Part shown: positions 7,482-15,325 of the stretch, one piece after another
Numbering within the stretch: the first letter of the stretch is position 1
Layout: every line of letters starts with the position of its first letter
Source of the DNA: Desulfopila aestuarii DSM 18488
GTDB taxonomy: Bacteria; Desulfobacterota; Desulfobulbia; Desulfobulbales; Desulfocapsaceae
DNA: 64,000 bases
Direction of reading: 5' to 3'
Assembly (NCBI RefSeq): GCF_900143695.1
Contig: NZ_FRFE01000022.1
Span: 1 to 64,000 of the forward strand
Notes under the pieces: generated by a model
Databases searched by the model: none
What the model saw: only the letters and a program-made list of their open reading frames with translations
Told to the model about the DNA's origin: nothing
Made by a program: the position numbers and the translations under genes

Positions 7482-8084
7482 GTGAGAATTATCAGCGGCA
7501 AGGCCGGGGGCAGGCGATTGGCCACGCCTCCAGGCCGAACACAGGATATTCGCCCGACTTCCGATCGGGCTCGTGAAGCATTATTCAACATTCTTGGGCC
7601 TGTGGTAAACGGCAGCAGGGTTCTCGACCTCTATGCCGGTACCGGTGCACTCGGCCTTGAGGCTTTCAGCAGGGGCGCAGTCGACATCACTTTTGTTGAT
7701 TTTCATCGCCAACCTTTAGAAATTATCCGGAAAAACATCTCGCTCTGCCTACCAGCCGGCGATCAGACAGTTGTCTCCGTGCTTCGCTACGATCTGCGAA
7801 AAGGGTTGCCACCGGCACTTCTGGGAGGCAAAGCCATATTTGATCTAATTTTCCTTGACCCACCCTATAGCCAAGGGTTATCTCTAAAAACTCTTCAATA
7901 TCTGGGTAATGGAAACCTTCTCACTCCAAACGGCATAGTCGTTGCCGAAGAGCGGTCATCAGAATCGTTACCTGCCCAGTGCGAAATGCTGCACCTTTTC
8001 GACCAGCGTACTTATGGAGATACAGGCTTCTGGCTCTATTCTCTTCATCATCAAACAGATACTTCCGTCAAGGAGCGCCAATGA
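7482..8084 (+). CDS. rsmD: 16S rRNA (guanine-966-N2)-methyltransferase
   Basis: A 200-residue SAM-dependent methyltransferase acting on the small ribosomal subunit. It begins MRIISGKAGGRRL from a GTG and has the SAM site VLDLYAGTGALGLEA (about residue 48) and the catalytic FLDPPYSQG (about residue 125). Its stop overlaps the coaD start by 4 nt, the usual rsmD-coaD coupling in bacteria. Confidence 0.93.
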   Translation: MRIISGKAGGRRLATPPGRTQDIRPTSDRAREALFNILGPVVNGSRVLDLYAGTGALGLEAFSRGAVDITFVDFHRQPLEIIRKNISLCLPAGDQTVVSVLRYDLRKGLPPALLGGKAIFDLIFLDPPYSQGLSLKTLQYLGNGNLLTPNGIVVAEERSSESLPAQCEMLHLFDQRTYGDTGFWLYSLHHQTDTSVKERQ

Positions 8085-8587
8085 GCACCCCACGACCGGC
8101 ACGACCAACCATTGCAATCTATCCGGGCACCTTCGATCCCATTACTTTCGGCCATATCGATATTATCCAGCGCGGCCTCAACCTCTTTGACAAGGTTATC
8201 GTGACCGTGGCCATCAACCCTTCCAAAAGCCCGCTTTTCAGCCTGGAAGAGCGCATGGAGATGATCCGGAAATCCTTTGATAATGAAGGTGATCGGGTGG
8301 AGGTCGATTCCGCATCCGGCCTCCTTGTTGAATATGCGGTCAAACGCAATGCCACCGCAATAATTCGTGGCTTGCGAGCCGTTTCAGACTTTGACTATGA
8401 ATTCCAGCTGGCCCTGATGAACAGAAAACTCGAGCGCCAGGTTGACTCTATCTTCCTTATGCCCGGTCTCAGATGGATCTTCATCAGTTCCTCTATTATC
8501 CGTGATGCGGCGCGTCACGGCGGCAACGTCGACGACATGGTCCCTGCCCATGTTCACGATATGCTAAAACGTAAATTCCCTCGATGA
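8081..8587 (+). CDS. coaD: Phosphopantetheine adenylyltransferase
   Basis: Transfers AMP to 4'-phosphopantetheine, the penultimate step of coenzyme A synthesis. I use ATG 8081, 4 nt inside rsmD, giving 168 residues; the open frame continues upstream but the conserved start is AIYPGTFDPITFGH, with the TFGH variant of the HxGH nucleotidyl-transfer motif at residues 22-25. The second signature SSSIIRD is near residue 135. The stop overlaps the Rieske gene by 4 nt. Confidence 0.95.
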   Translation: MSTPRPARPTIAIYPGTFDPITFGHIDIIQRGLNLFDKVIVTVAINPSKSPLFSLEERMEMIRKSFDNEGDRVEVDSASGLLVEYAVKRNATAIIRGLRAVSDFDYEFQLALMNRKLERQVDSIFLMPGLRWIFISSSIIRDAARHGGNVDDMVPAHVHDMLKRKFPR

Positions 8588-9003
8588 GTCTATCAAACAC
8601 TTCAAGAGAAGCAGCTCAAAAGCCTCGCAATAACCGACGAATGCTGCTGGGTCTTGGGTTGCTCGCACTTATTTTCCCGCTGCTCAGATTTGTTGGTTTC
8701 CGTGTTCCTGCCAAACCGAGGAAAATAGAGATTAATACAACGGCTCCGGCAAATGGCGTTCTTGTTCATTCCGACTTTATCCTCTTTGACCGGGACGGGG
8801 CATCCTGGGCGCTTACGCGCAAATGCACCCACCTCGGCTGCAAAGTGAGTTACCACGAGCAGGGCAATTACCTTGAATGCCCCTGCCATCAGTCACGCTT
8901 CTCCCCGGAAGGCAAGGTTGTCAACGGTCCAGCCAAGATAGATTTAGTTGCATATACCGTGGAAAAACGTGATACAGCGCCCTATTATGTCGTCACCATC
9001 TGA
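8584..9003 (+). CDS. Rieske [2Fe-2S] protein of a cytochrome bc-type complex
   Basis: The 139-residue protein has one N-terminal membrane helix (about 20-37) preceded by a twin-arginine-like NNRRMLLGLG, so Tat export is likely. The cluster ligands are CTHLGC and CPCHQS (about residues 80-103) with the correct spacing for a Rieske 2Fe-2S centre. It overlaps coaD by 4 nt and the cytochrome b gene that follows, so the two redox subunits are translated together. They would form a menaquinol-oxidising b/Rieske unit in the cytoplasmic membrane. The electron acceptor is not encoded nearby. Confidence 0.88.
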   Translation: MSLSNTSREAAQKPRNNRRMLLGLGLLALIFPLLRFVGFRVPAKPRKIEINTTAPANGVLVHSDFILFDRDGASWALTRKCTHLGCKVSYHEQGNYLECPCHQSRFSPEGKVVNGPAKIDLVAYTVEKRDTAPYYVVTI

Positions 9004-9871
9004 AAAAGACTACGGGCGACGCATGAAGAGTGTCATCTTCACCCTCAAGGATCGATTTCACAGCTTTCGCTGGGGTGGCTGGAGTCTCGTCAGCCTCTAT
9101 CTTTCACTCTTTTCAGGAATTGTGGTCGGGCTGCAATACGACCTTACAGATCCGTATTACTCTGTAGCCGCACTCGATCTGCTTGTGCCCCATGGGGAAT
9201 TTTTCCGTTCCGTCCACTTTTATTCCAGTCAGGCCTTTTTTCTGTTTGGTTGCGCGCATCTGGTTGCCACCTATTCCAAGACAGAGGACTACTCCTTCCA
9301 GGAATGGGTCCTGCTGATATGCAGCCTTGTTGCCGGTTTGCTGCTGCTCTTTACCGGCTATATCCTGCGAGCCGACAGCACCGGCTTCGCTGCCGGCATG
9401 ATTGCAGAATCTATCATCAAAACCATCCCACTCATCGGGAACACACTGAATACCCTGTTTTTCGCGGTCTCAGACTGGGGCATGCAAAGGGTTTATGTAC
9501 ACCATGTCATAACCCTCGATCTTTTCTGGCTAATGCTTGCCTGGAATCATCTGCGCCGCTATCGGGTCAGAGTGGCTGACCATATCCCCCTCCTTTGCGT
9601 GACGCTTGTTTTCTGCGTTATGGTAGCGGCCCCGGTTGAACCTGATAAACTCGGCACCACATATATTGCCGGGCCATGGTTCTTCCTGGGACTGCAGGAA
9701 CTGCTTCGTTACCTTCATCCACTTTTTGCCGGGGTCATTTTTCCAGCCGCCTTCCTGGTCGCCCTGCTCTATGCTCAATCCGGTCGCAAGCATCTGCGAC
9801 TGCTGCTTTCGCTGATCTACGGCTGGCTCGTCGTTTACGCCATTCTTACCGTAATTGCCTCGGTCAGGTAA
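8987..9871 (+). CDS. Cytochrome b (b6/subunit IV fused type)
   Basis: A membrane di-heme cytochrome with about seven helices in 294 residues, counted from ATG 8987 inside the end of the Rieske gene (ATG 9023 is a second option). Helix B has His-x13-His (SVHFYSSQAF to CAHL) and helix D has His-x14-His (HHVITLDLFW to WNH), a b6-like spacing, so both hemes are accounted for. The second half corresponds to subunit IV. Where PEWY would mark the quinol-oxidation site the sequence reads GPWFFLGLQELL, without the glutamate. It pairs with the Rieske protein. No cytochrome c gene follows. Confidence 0.85.
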   Translation: MSSPSEKDYGRRMKSVIFTLKDRFHSFRWGGWSLVSLYLSLFSGIVVGLQYDLTDPYYSVAALDLLVPHGEFFRSVHFYSSQAFFLFGCAHLVATYSKTEDYSFQEWVLLICSLVAGLLLLFTGYILRADSTGFAAGMIAESIIKTIPLIGNTLNTLFFAVSDWGMQRVYVHHVITLDLFWLMLAWNHLRRYRVRVADHIPLLCVTLVFCVMVAAPVEPDKLGTTYIAGPWFFLGLQELLRYLHPLFAGVIFPAAFLVALLYAQSGRKHLRLLLSLIYGWLVVYAILTVIASVR

Positions 9872-9902
9872 GGTTGTTTTGGGTGGGAATGGGGGGGCAG
9901 TA

Positions 9903-9979
9903 CTAGGTGCTAAGTGCTAAGTGCTGAGTACTTAGTACTGAGTGCTGAGTGCTGGGTGCTGGGTGCTGGGTGCTGGGTG
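9903..9979. repeat. Eleven tandem 7-bp repeats (CTGAGTG/CTGGGTG)
   Basis: Eleven contiguous heptamers: one CTAGGTG, two CTAAGTG, CTGAGTA, CTTAGTA, two CTGAGTG and four CTGGGTG. The units are identical in phase over 77 bases and drift by single substitutions from left to right. The array lies between the cytochrome b stop and a bidirectional terminator. It resembles the short heptameric repeats found between genes in some bacteria. It has no spacers, so it is not a CRISPR. Confidence 0.9.
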
Positions 9980-10052
9980 CGATGAATAGGTTTTTCACTT
10001 GGCTTAGGTTGGCAAGTGATTTTTTCCATATCTCTGTGATACAGCAAGAAAA

Positions 10053-10089
10053 GGAAAAGGCCGCCCGTCTGTGAGGGGCGGCCTTTTCC
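10053..10089. terminator. Bidirectional terminator between cytochrome b and the acidic protein gene
   Basis: GGAAAAGGCCGCC at 10053-10065 and its exact complement at 10078-10089/90 form a 12-13-bp stem with A and T flanks that give a T-run on both strands. It can end the rightward rsmD-cytochrome b operon and the leftward MglA operon. Confidence 0.85.
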
Positions 10090-10117
10090 GTATTACGAAT
10101 CCATCGACCTCGTCCGG

Positions 10118-12811
10118 TCAATCGCTATTTACTACTTTACGAAGCTCGGCAATCTCTTTTTTCAGGGTCTCGCGCAAGGCTTCAATCTCACGCCGCACGA
10201 TATCGGTTATCTGCCGATCCTCCGTATCTTCAGGCGCAAGCTCTACTGCAGTTTCTGCAACTTCAGCTTCTGGTTCAACCGGCGCAACTTCTTCAGCCAA
10301 CGCTGTTTCAACCGGCGCTGCTTCAGCCGTTAGCTCTTCGGCTTCTTCTATTTCAACGTGTGTCGCATCAGCAAAAGTGAGGTAACCGTCTTCTCCGCAC
10401 ACCGCCTGCTTGGCGAGCATTTCCTGCTGCCATGTAAGAATCCTGCCTGTGGAAGCCAGTAAAAGTTCCTGGGCTGAAGCCGCTTCAGGACCTGTTGCCT
10501 TATCAAGATCGTCCATAATGGCGAGTAGCAAACTGCCGGAAGCATCACTGGCTGCAAAGCGGTACTGGTCTATATGCTGAGTGACAGTGGCCATCAACTG
10601 TAGGAAGCCTTTTTCGAGCGGACGGTCAGTCCAGCGCTCTTGCAGAACCTCTATCTCGGAGAACAGGCCCTTGACGATATCATCGCGTAGTTCAACCCCG
10701 ATAGACTGTACGCAACCGCGAAGATCTACAAGATCGTCAATAGCTTCCGCGACCTCCTCTTCTGGAGCAAACTCTTCAACCGGTACAGCAAGCTCCGGTG
10801 ACACCGGCTCAAAAGCGACCTCTTCTTCAAGATCTACATCTTCTTCAATCTCAAAAGCTACCGGCTCTTCTTCCCGTACGCCAAGTATTTCCTGGTCGAA
10901 CAGGTCTTCCTCAGGAGCAAGCTCCGCAGCAGGAGTTTCTTCAGGCTCTTCCTCAAGACTAAAGAATGCTTCAACCTCTTCTTCCACCAGTGATTCATCT
11001 TCGATCGGTGCAGGTATTTCATCATCCGGCAAGGAGGCAAACAATTCATCAAAACGTTGCTCAACTTCCTCTTCCGCCGCCTTGTCATGACCTTCAACCT
11101 CACCTTCAACATCGGAGAGAGCCGCAGATATTTCCTCAAATTCCGGAGCTGCAGGCTCTTCAACAACCTCGTCAATCTCAGCAAACGCCGATGCTACCGG
11201 TTCAGCTTCTGCAGTCAGTTCATCAAATACGGTCGGCGGGGTTTCTTCATCTTCTTCATCTTCCGGGGTTTCAACATCCACACCCTGAAGTGCAACTTCA
11301 GCCGGAACCTCAAAGGATGGCACAACTGGCTCTTCAGTTGTTTCCGCTACCTCTTCAGAGGCGAAGAAATCGTCGAGACGACCGGAGATCTCATCTGCCA
11401 CTTCATCAGCGGGTGCCGGTGCCTCTACCGCCACCACTTCGTCAATAGACGCAACTTCCTCCTCCACCATTTCTGCGGCAAATTCACTGACAGCACTACT
11501 GTCTACCAGGGCGGGAGCAACTTCACCTTGAATGACCGGCAGCGCCTCTTCGTCGGAATCATCATCGGCTTCGGTCTCGACATCGACACCCTTCAGAGCA
11601 ATTTCCGGGTCAATGTCAAAACTTTCCGGTGCTTCCAAACTGCCATTGCCAAAGAAAGCCTCGCTTATCTCCTCGACTTCCTGCTCAAGGCTATCCAGGG
11701 CAGCATCCGAAACGGCAGGTGTCTCTACCACCGGTTCGACAGCTTTTTCTTCATCCCCGAAGAACTTATCGATGTGTTCATCAACATTAATCGGACTTTC
11801 CTGCTTCAGCGCTGCTGCTTCCAGCTCCTCCTGGAAGCCCTGGATACCCTCTTCAGGTATATCGGCAAAGGCGGGGGCAACAGTTCCGACACCTGTGTAA
11901 TCATCTTCATCTTCATCAAGTTCGCCGAGACCTGCTGGAGCCTCTTTGGTCAGGGTTTCTGCGATAACTTGCTTGAAGGCATTAAATTTTTTCACCTCAG
12001 GCTTCAGGATTTCCGTTTCCTCTTCAAGACTGAGGTGCGGTGCCGTTACCAGTTTTTCCAAACCTTCATAAAAAGAGTGGAGCAACTTGAAGGCATCGGC
12101 ATGGGCATTGCTTTTCTTCTTGCGGATATAGGTCCCTACAGTCCCTATTCCCTGGAGAAATACCAGCTTCGGTTTACTATCGGCATACACTTCTTCCAGG
12201 CGGGCGACCTCTTCACGCAAAGCCAGGAGATCGTTATCGGTAATCTCCCAGTCAATACCCAGAACAATCGCCTTAAGAGACTGGATTTCGGTACCCGCTT
12301 CAGGCTCTTGAACAACTGGCTTGGAAACAACCGGCTGAACCGCCGGAGCCTTGGGCGCCTGGCTTATCAACCGCTTCAACTTTTCGAACCGGCGCACATC
12401 TTCGAGCAGAATTTTCTTTTTGTCGGCTTCGGACAGCTCTCCGGAAAGAACAATCCGCTCGAGGTTGTAGTACATGGACAGCAGCAGGCGTATGGCGTTC
12501 GGGTGTGAATCGGCTTTGTCGCGATAGATGTATTTACCGATTTTTTCCAGTGCCTGCAGATAGACCATATGGATTTTCTCGTCTGCCCAGACATCCTTTA
12601 AATCGAGAATTTCCTCATTGAACTGCAGCAGCACCTCGTCGGTGATCTCCCAGTCGATGGATAGTACCAGCGTCTTCAGTCGCGATATCGTCGTTTCTTC
12701 GTCCCCGCCGAACTCGAACAGGTCGACATCACTCGTCTGGAAGGAGTCATCATACTCATCAGCACCTATTGTCAGGTCGTCGTCATACTGGCTGTCTGTG
12801 TACTTATCCAC
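10118..12811 (-). CDS. Large acidic protein with three helical repeats and a disordered linker, next to MglA
   Basis: I do not recognise the family. The 897-residue protein is cytoplasmic by sequence (no signal peptide or membrane segment). A helical domain of about 110 residues occurs at 38-152 and 174-287: compare LKTLVLSIDWEITDEVLL with LKAIVLGIDWEITDNDLL. A more diverged third copy is at about 688-800 (RGCVQSIGVELRDDIVKGLF). Between copies two and three lies about 400 residues of Glu/Ala/Pro-rich, probably disordered sequence. It holds five related motifs (HIDKFFGDEE, ISEAFFGNGS, RLDDFFASEE, RFDELFASLP, EVEAFFSLEE) and a twice-used ALKGVDVET/ALQGVDVET. The C-terminus (865-895) is a likely coiled coil. 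It starts 12 bp after the MglA-like gene, so a scaffold or effector role with that GTPase is my inference. Confidence 0.75.
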   Translation of the reverse strand: MDKYTDSQYDDDLTIGADEYDDSFQTSDVDLFEFGGDEETTISRLKTLVLSIDWEITDEVLLQFNEEILDLKDVWADEKIHMVYLQALEKIGKYIYRDKADSHPNAIRLLLSMYYNLERIVLSGELSEADKKKILLEDVRRFEKLKRLISQAPKAPAVQPVVSKPVVQEPEAGTEIQSLKAIVLGIDWEITDNDLLALREEVARLEEVYADSKPKLVFLQGIGTVGTYIRKKKSNAHADAFKLLHSFYEGLEKLVTAPHLSLEEETEILKPEVKKFNAFKQVIAETLTKEAPAGLGELDEDEDDYTGVGTVAPAFADIPEEGIQGFQEELEAAALKQESPINVDEHIDKFFGDEEKAVEPVVETPAVSDAALDSLEQEVEEISEAFFGNGSLEAPESFDIDPEIALKGVDVETEADDDSDEEALPVIQGEVAPALVDSSAVSEFAAEMVEEEVASIDEVVAVEAPAPADEVADEISGRLDDFFASEEVAETTEEPVVPSFEVPAEVALQGVDVETPEDEEDEETPPTVFDELTAEAEPVASAFAEIDEVVEEPAAPEFEEISAALSDVEGEVEGHDKAAEEEVEQRFDELFASLPDDEIPAPIEDESLVEEEVEAFFSLEEEPEETPAAELAPEEDLFDQEILGVREEEPVAFEIEEDVDLEEEVAFEPVSPELAVPVEEFAPEEEVAEAIDDLVDLRGCVQSIGVELRDDIVKGLFSEIEVLQERWTDRPLEKGFLQLMATVTQHIDQYRFAASDASGSLLLAIMDDLDKATGPEAASAQELLLASTGRILTWQQEMLAKQAVCGEDGYLTFADATHVEIEEAEELTAEAAPVETALAEEVAPVEPEAEVAETAVELAPEDTEDRQITDIVRREIEALRETLKKEIAELRKVVNSD

Positions 12812-12823
12812 CGCGCTTTCTCT

Positions 12824-13429
12824 CTAGAGTAATTTTTTCTGAATCGAAACAACAGTAGAAGAAATAATTTTCTTCAATGTCTCGGCGACATTATATCCGG
12901 TAATGGCGCTCGCCTCAAAGTAGGGAACCTTTAACCTGCTGTTGAGATCTTTCTGCAGGACTTCAGTCGGTAGAATGGGAATGCCATGCTCCTTTAAGTC
13001 TACTTTGTTGTACTGCATGACAAGAGGGATATTGAAAATCGATTCTTTATACGACTGGAGGTTCTCATGCAGCTGATTGAGCGAACGGATATTTTTCTCT
13101 CGTTGCTTTTCCATGGCATCGGCTACAAAGACAATGCCATCAACCCCGCGCAGCACGAGTTTCCGAGTGGCATTATATTTCACCTGACCGGGAACCGTAT
13201 ACAGTTGGATCTTGATGTCATACCCTTTGATCTTGCCCATGTCGAACGGCAGAAAATCAAAAAACAGGGTCCTGTCGCCATGGGTCTTGAGGCTGACCAT
13301 CTCGGAGACAATCTGTTTCCGGTATGTTTTGTTGATATATTCCAGGTTAGTCGTCTTGCCACATCGCCCGGGACCATAATAGACGATCTTTACCTGAACG
13401 ACTTTTTCCTTAAGATTTATAAAACTCAC
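12824..13429 (-). CDS. MglA-like small Ras-family GTPase
   Basis: A bacterial polarity-type GTPase. The P-loop is GPGRCGKTT (residues 19-27), with TVPGQVKYNATRK as the switch-II region and YNKVDL as the base-recognition motif. In MglA proteins the switch-II glycine-glutamine is followed by a similar basic stretch. The frame stays open to 13474, but GTG 13429 has GGAGG eight bases upstream and gives the family start (V)SFINLKEKVVQVKIV and 201 residues, close to the usual 195. It is 83 bp after the Roadblock gene, its probable activator, and 12 bp before the large acidic gene. In Myxococcus MglA controls motility polarity; here the output is unknown. Confidence 0.88.
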   Translation of the reverse strand: MSFINLKEKVVQVKIVYYGPGRCGKTTNLEYINKTYRKQIVSEMVSLKTHGDRTLFFDFLPFDMGKIKGYDIKIQLYTVPGQVKYNATRKLVLRGVDGIVFVADAMEKQREKNIRSLNQLHENLQSYKESIFNIPLVMQYNKVDLKEHGIPILPTEVLQKDLNSRLKVPYFEASAITGYNVAETLKKIISSTVVSIQKKLL

Positions 13430-13512
13430 GGTTCTACCCTCCACATTCTCTGCTGTAGTAAACACCGCAGGCACACAACCGGGCGGCGCATTGGTAATTC
13501 AAATGGAGAGTC

Positions 13513-13911
13513 TTATTTCTTTGCCCAGACTTTACGGATTTTTTCGATCACATCAACCACATTGAGTCGAAGAAATCCAAGAGAGATACCCTTGCCGAAC
13601 ATGGAGATCAGCAAAAGCTCTTCGTCGATCTTGCTGAAGTGAATGTTGGAGTCCTGCCCTTTGTGAAACAGCAGGGAGAATTCCTGTTCACCCACCAGTT
13701 TCGCCATGGCGTCTACCGTAGCAAAGTTGCCTGCAGCCAGCGCGGCAAAAGAATAAACATCGTATTTGCTCTCACCGTTATCTTTGGCCGTGATGATATT
13801 TCCTGCCATATCTATGATAATGACACAATCGACACCAAGGCTGATCAGCTTGTCTGATAATATCGTATCTATCTGTTCAAGTTGTTCCTGACTGACAATC
13901 CCATAATTCAT
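13513..13911 (-). CDS. Roadblock/LC7 protein, MglB-like
   Basis: The 132 residues form one Roadblock/LC7 domain: an N-terminal helix, then SLGVDCVIIIDMAGNIITA, a central helix with SFAALAAGNFATVDAMAKLV, and strands ending DEELLLISMF. Proteins of this kind are GTPase-activating partners of MglA. It is the first clear gene of the operon with the MglA-like GTPase. No membrane segment is seen. Confidence 0.88.
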   Translation of the reverse strand: MNYGIVSQEQLEQIDTILSDKLISLGVDCVIIIDMAGNIITAKDNGESKYDVYSFAALAAGNFATVDAMAKLVGEQEFSLLFHKGQDSNIHFSKIDEELLLISMFGKGISLGFLRLNVVDVIEKIRKVWAKK

Positions 13912-14482
13912 GCTGCTTACCTCATCATAGTTGTAGGCGTGGGTACCGGGTTGCTGCTAATTCCTCGTTGTCGAAATTGTCCGTTCTCCGATTCCTGAAT
14001 CGCAATTGGAGCAGAGAAATATTCCTTGTCCAGGAAAAACCGAATGATGCGGCTGAAGCAACAATATGACAATCCAGCTAATTCGTGGATCTCAAAGCCG
14101 TTTTGCTTGGACATGCGGACAAAATACGTTGTAATGACTATACGATAGTTTGATCGCTATATGAAGATTTTTTTTACATTTATTTCAAAACCCTTACAGA
14201 GTGTCGACAAATACAGGCTATCTCCCCCTCTATTTTGTATGATTACATAACAAACCGGTATCACTTTATCTTTCTCAATCTTCGCTTTTGCACGTCCTGA
14301 TCATTCATTTCCTGTTTTATTTTCAGTCATATTTGCTCAGTGCGTTTCTCTTCTTATACTTTTTGAATCAATCTTTTCAACCCACTGTCTACTGCTGAAA
14401 AGAACATGCATATATAATTTTCCTGCGCGCTGATTGCAGGTTGAAAGATTTTCTGCTAAGAAAGGTCTGGAGGAAAATACAC
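13912..14482. other. Intergenic region between the MglB-like gene and tatD
   Basis: About 570 AT-rich bases separating divergent transcripts. A 65-codon minus-strand frame (13917-14114) ends just before the MglB-like start, but it has no ribosome site and no recognisable motif, so I do not call it a gene. A possible minus-strand promoter is TTCATA, 17 bp, TATAGT near 14125-14155. Nothing else was found. Confidence 0.4.
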
Positions 14483-15325
14483 GTGACCAAAAGAATTAAC
14501 AAATTTCCGACGTTATCAACAGACATATCGCTCGTAGACACCCACTGTCACCTCGATATGAAAACGTATAGCGACGATCTCGAAGCGGTTCTTGACCGAG
14601 CTGTAGAGCATGGTGTTCGCCATACAATAACCATCGGCATAGACCTGGAAAGTTCAATAAGAGCAATAGGCCTGGCCCGCAAATATGATTGCCTCTCCGC
14701 CACGGTGGGTGTTCATCCGCATGATGTCGATGAAGCAGGTCCTGATACCTATACAGCACTGGCCGAGCTGGTCGATGCCAATCGCGATCTGGTGGTCGGC
14801 TATGGGGAGATTGGACTTGACTATTTCAAGGAATATTCCGCCGCAGAAAATCAGCGAATTCACTTTGCCAACCAACTCTCCCTGGCCCGCGAACTGCGCC
14901 TACCGGTCGTCATCCACGACAGGGAAGCTCATGAGGACACTCTACGCATTATTAAAGCTTCGGGTGCAGCGGAATTTGGCGGGGTTATGCATTGTTTTTC
15001 CGGAGACCTGCAGTTTGCCGAACAGGTGCTAGACCTCGGGTTCTACATATCTTTTCCCGGTGTAGTCACCTTCAAGAACGCCTTGGACCTCCAGGAAGTG
15101 GCAAAAGCCATCCCGATTGAATCAATGTTGATTGAGACAGACGGGCCATACCTCGCCCCGCATCCCATGCGAGGCAAAAGGAACGAACCGGTAAACGTCC
15201 TGTACAGTGCTGCCCATATTGCCGGGTTGCGGGAAATTTCGTTGGATGAAGTCGCCCGCCAGACCACGGCCAATGCGACCAGGCTCTTCCGGTTACCGAC
15301 CATCCATCCAGGAGAAGGCTCATGA
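14483..15325 (+). CDS. tatD: TatD-family metal-dependent deoxyribonuclease
   Basis: A TIM-barrel hydrolase of the TatD family, 280 residues. Metal ligands are visible in VDTHCHLD at the N-terminus, GEIGLDYF, VIHDREAHED, HCFSG and the closing ETDGPYLAP. The open frame reaches a TTG at 14441, but GTG 14483 is preceded by GGAGG at the right distance and gives the expected start. The stop overlaps yggS by 4 nt (ATGA). Family members act in DNA repair and nucleic-acid turnover; the specific substrate is not predictable here. Confidence 0.9.
   Translation: MTKRINKFPTLSTDISLVDTHCHLDMKTYSDDLEAVLDRAVEHGVRHTITIGIDLESSIRAIGLARKYDCLSATVGVHPHDVDEAGPDTYTALAELVDANRDLVVGYGEIGLDYFKEYSAAENQRIHFANQLSLARELRLPVVIHDREAHEDTLRIIKASGAAEFGGVMHCFSGDLQFAEQVLDLGFYISFPGVVTFKNALDLQEVAKAIPIESMLIETDGPYLAPHPMRGKRNEPVNVLYSAAHIAGLREISLDEVARQTTANATRLFRLPTIHPGEGS

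Noticed and set aside
7979-8080. N-terminal extension of CoaD
   Set aside because: The extra residues lie inside rsmD in another frame, lack conservation, and ATG 8081 gives the standard ATGA overlap.
9903-10121. 72-codon minus-strand frame across the heptamer array, and a CRISPR reading of the array
   Set aside because: The protein frame is only translated repeat (APSTQH units). The units are adjacent with no spacers, so it is not CRISPR.
11057-12508. 483-codon plus-strand frame opposite the acidic protein
   Set aside because: An antisense shadow of the biased Glu-rich coding sequence; hydrophobic and low-complexity, with no conserved family and inside an operon with clear function.
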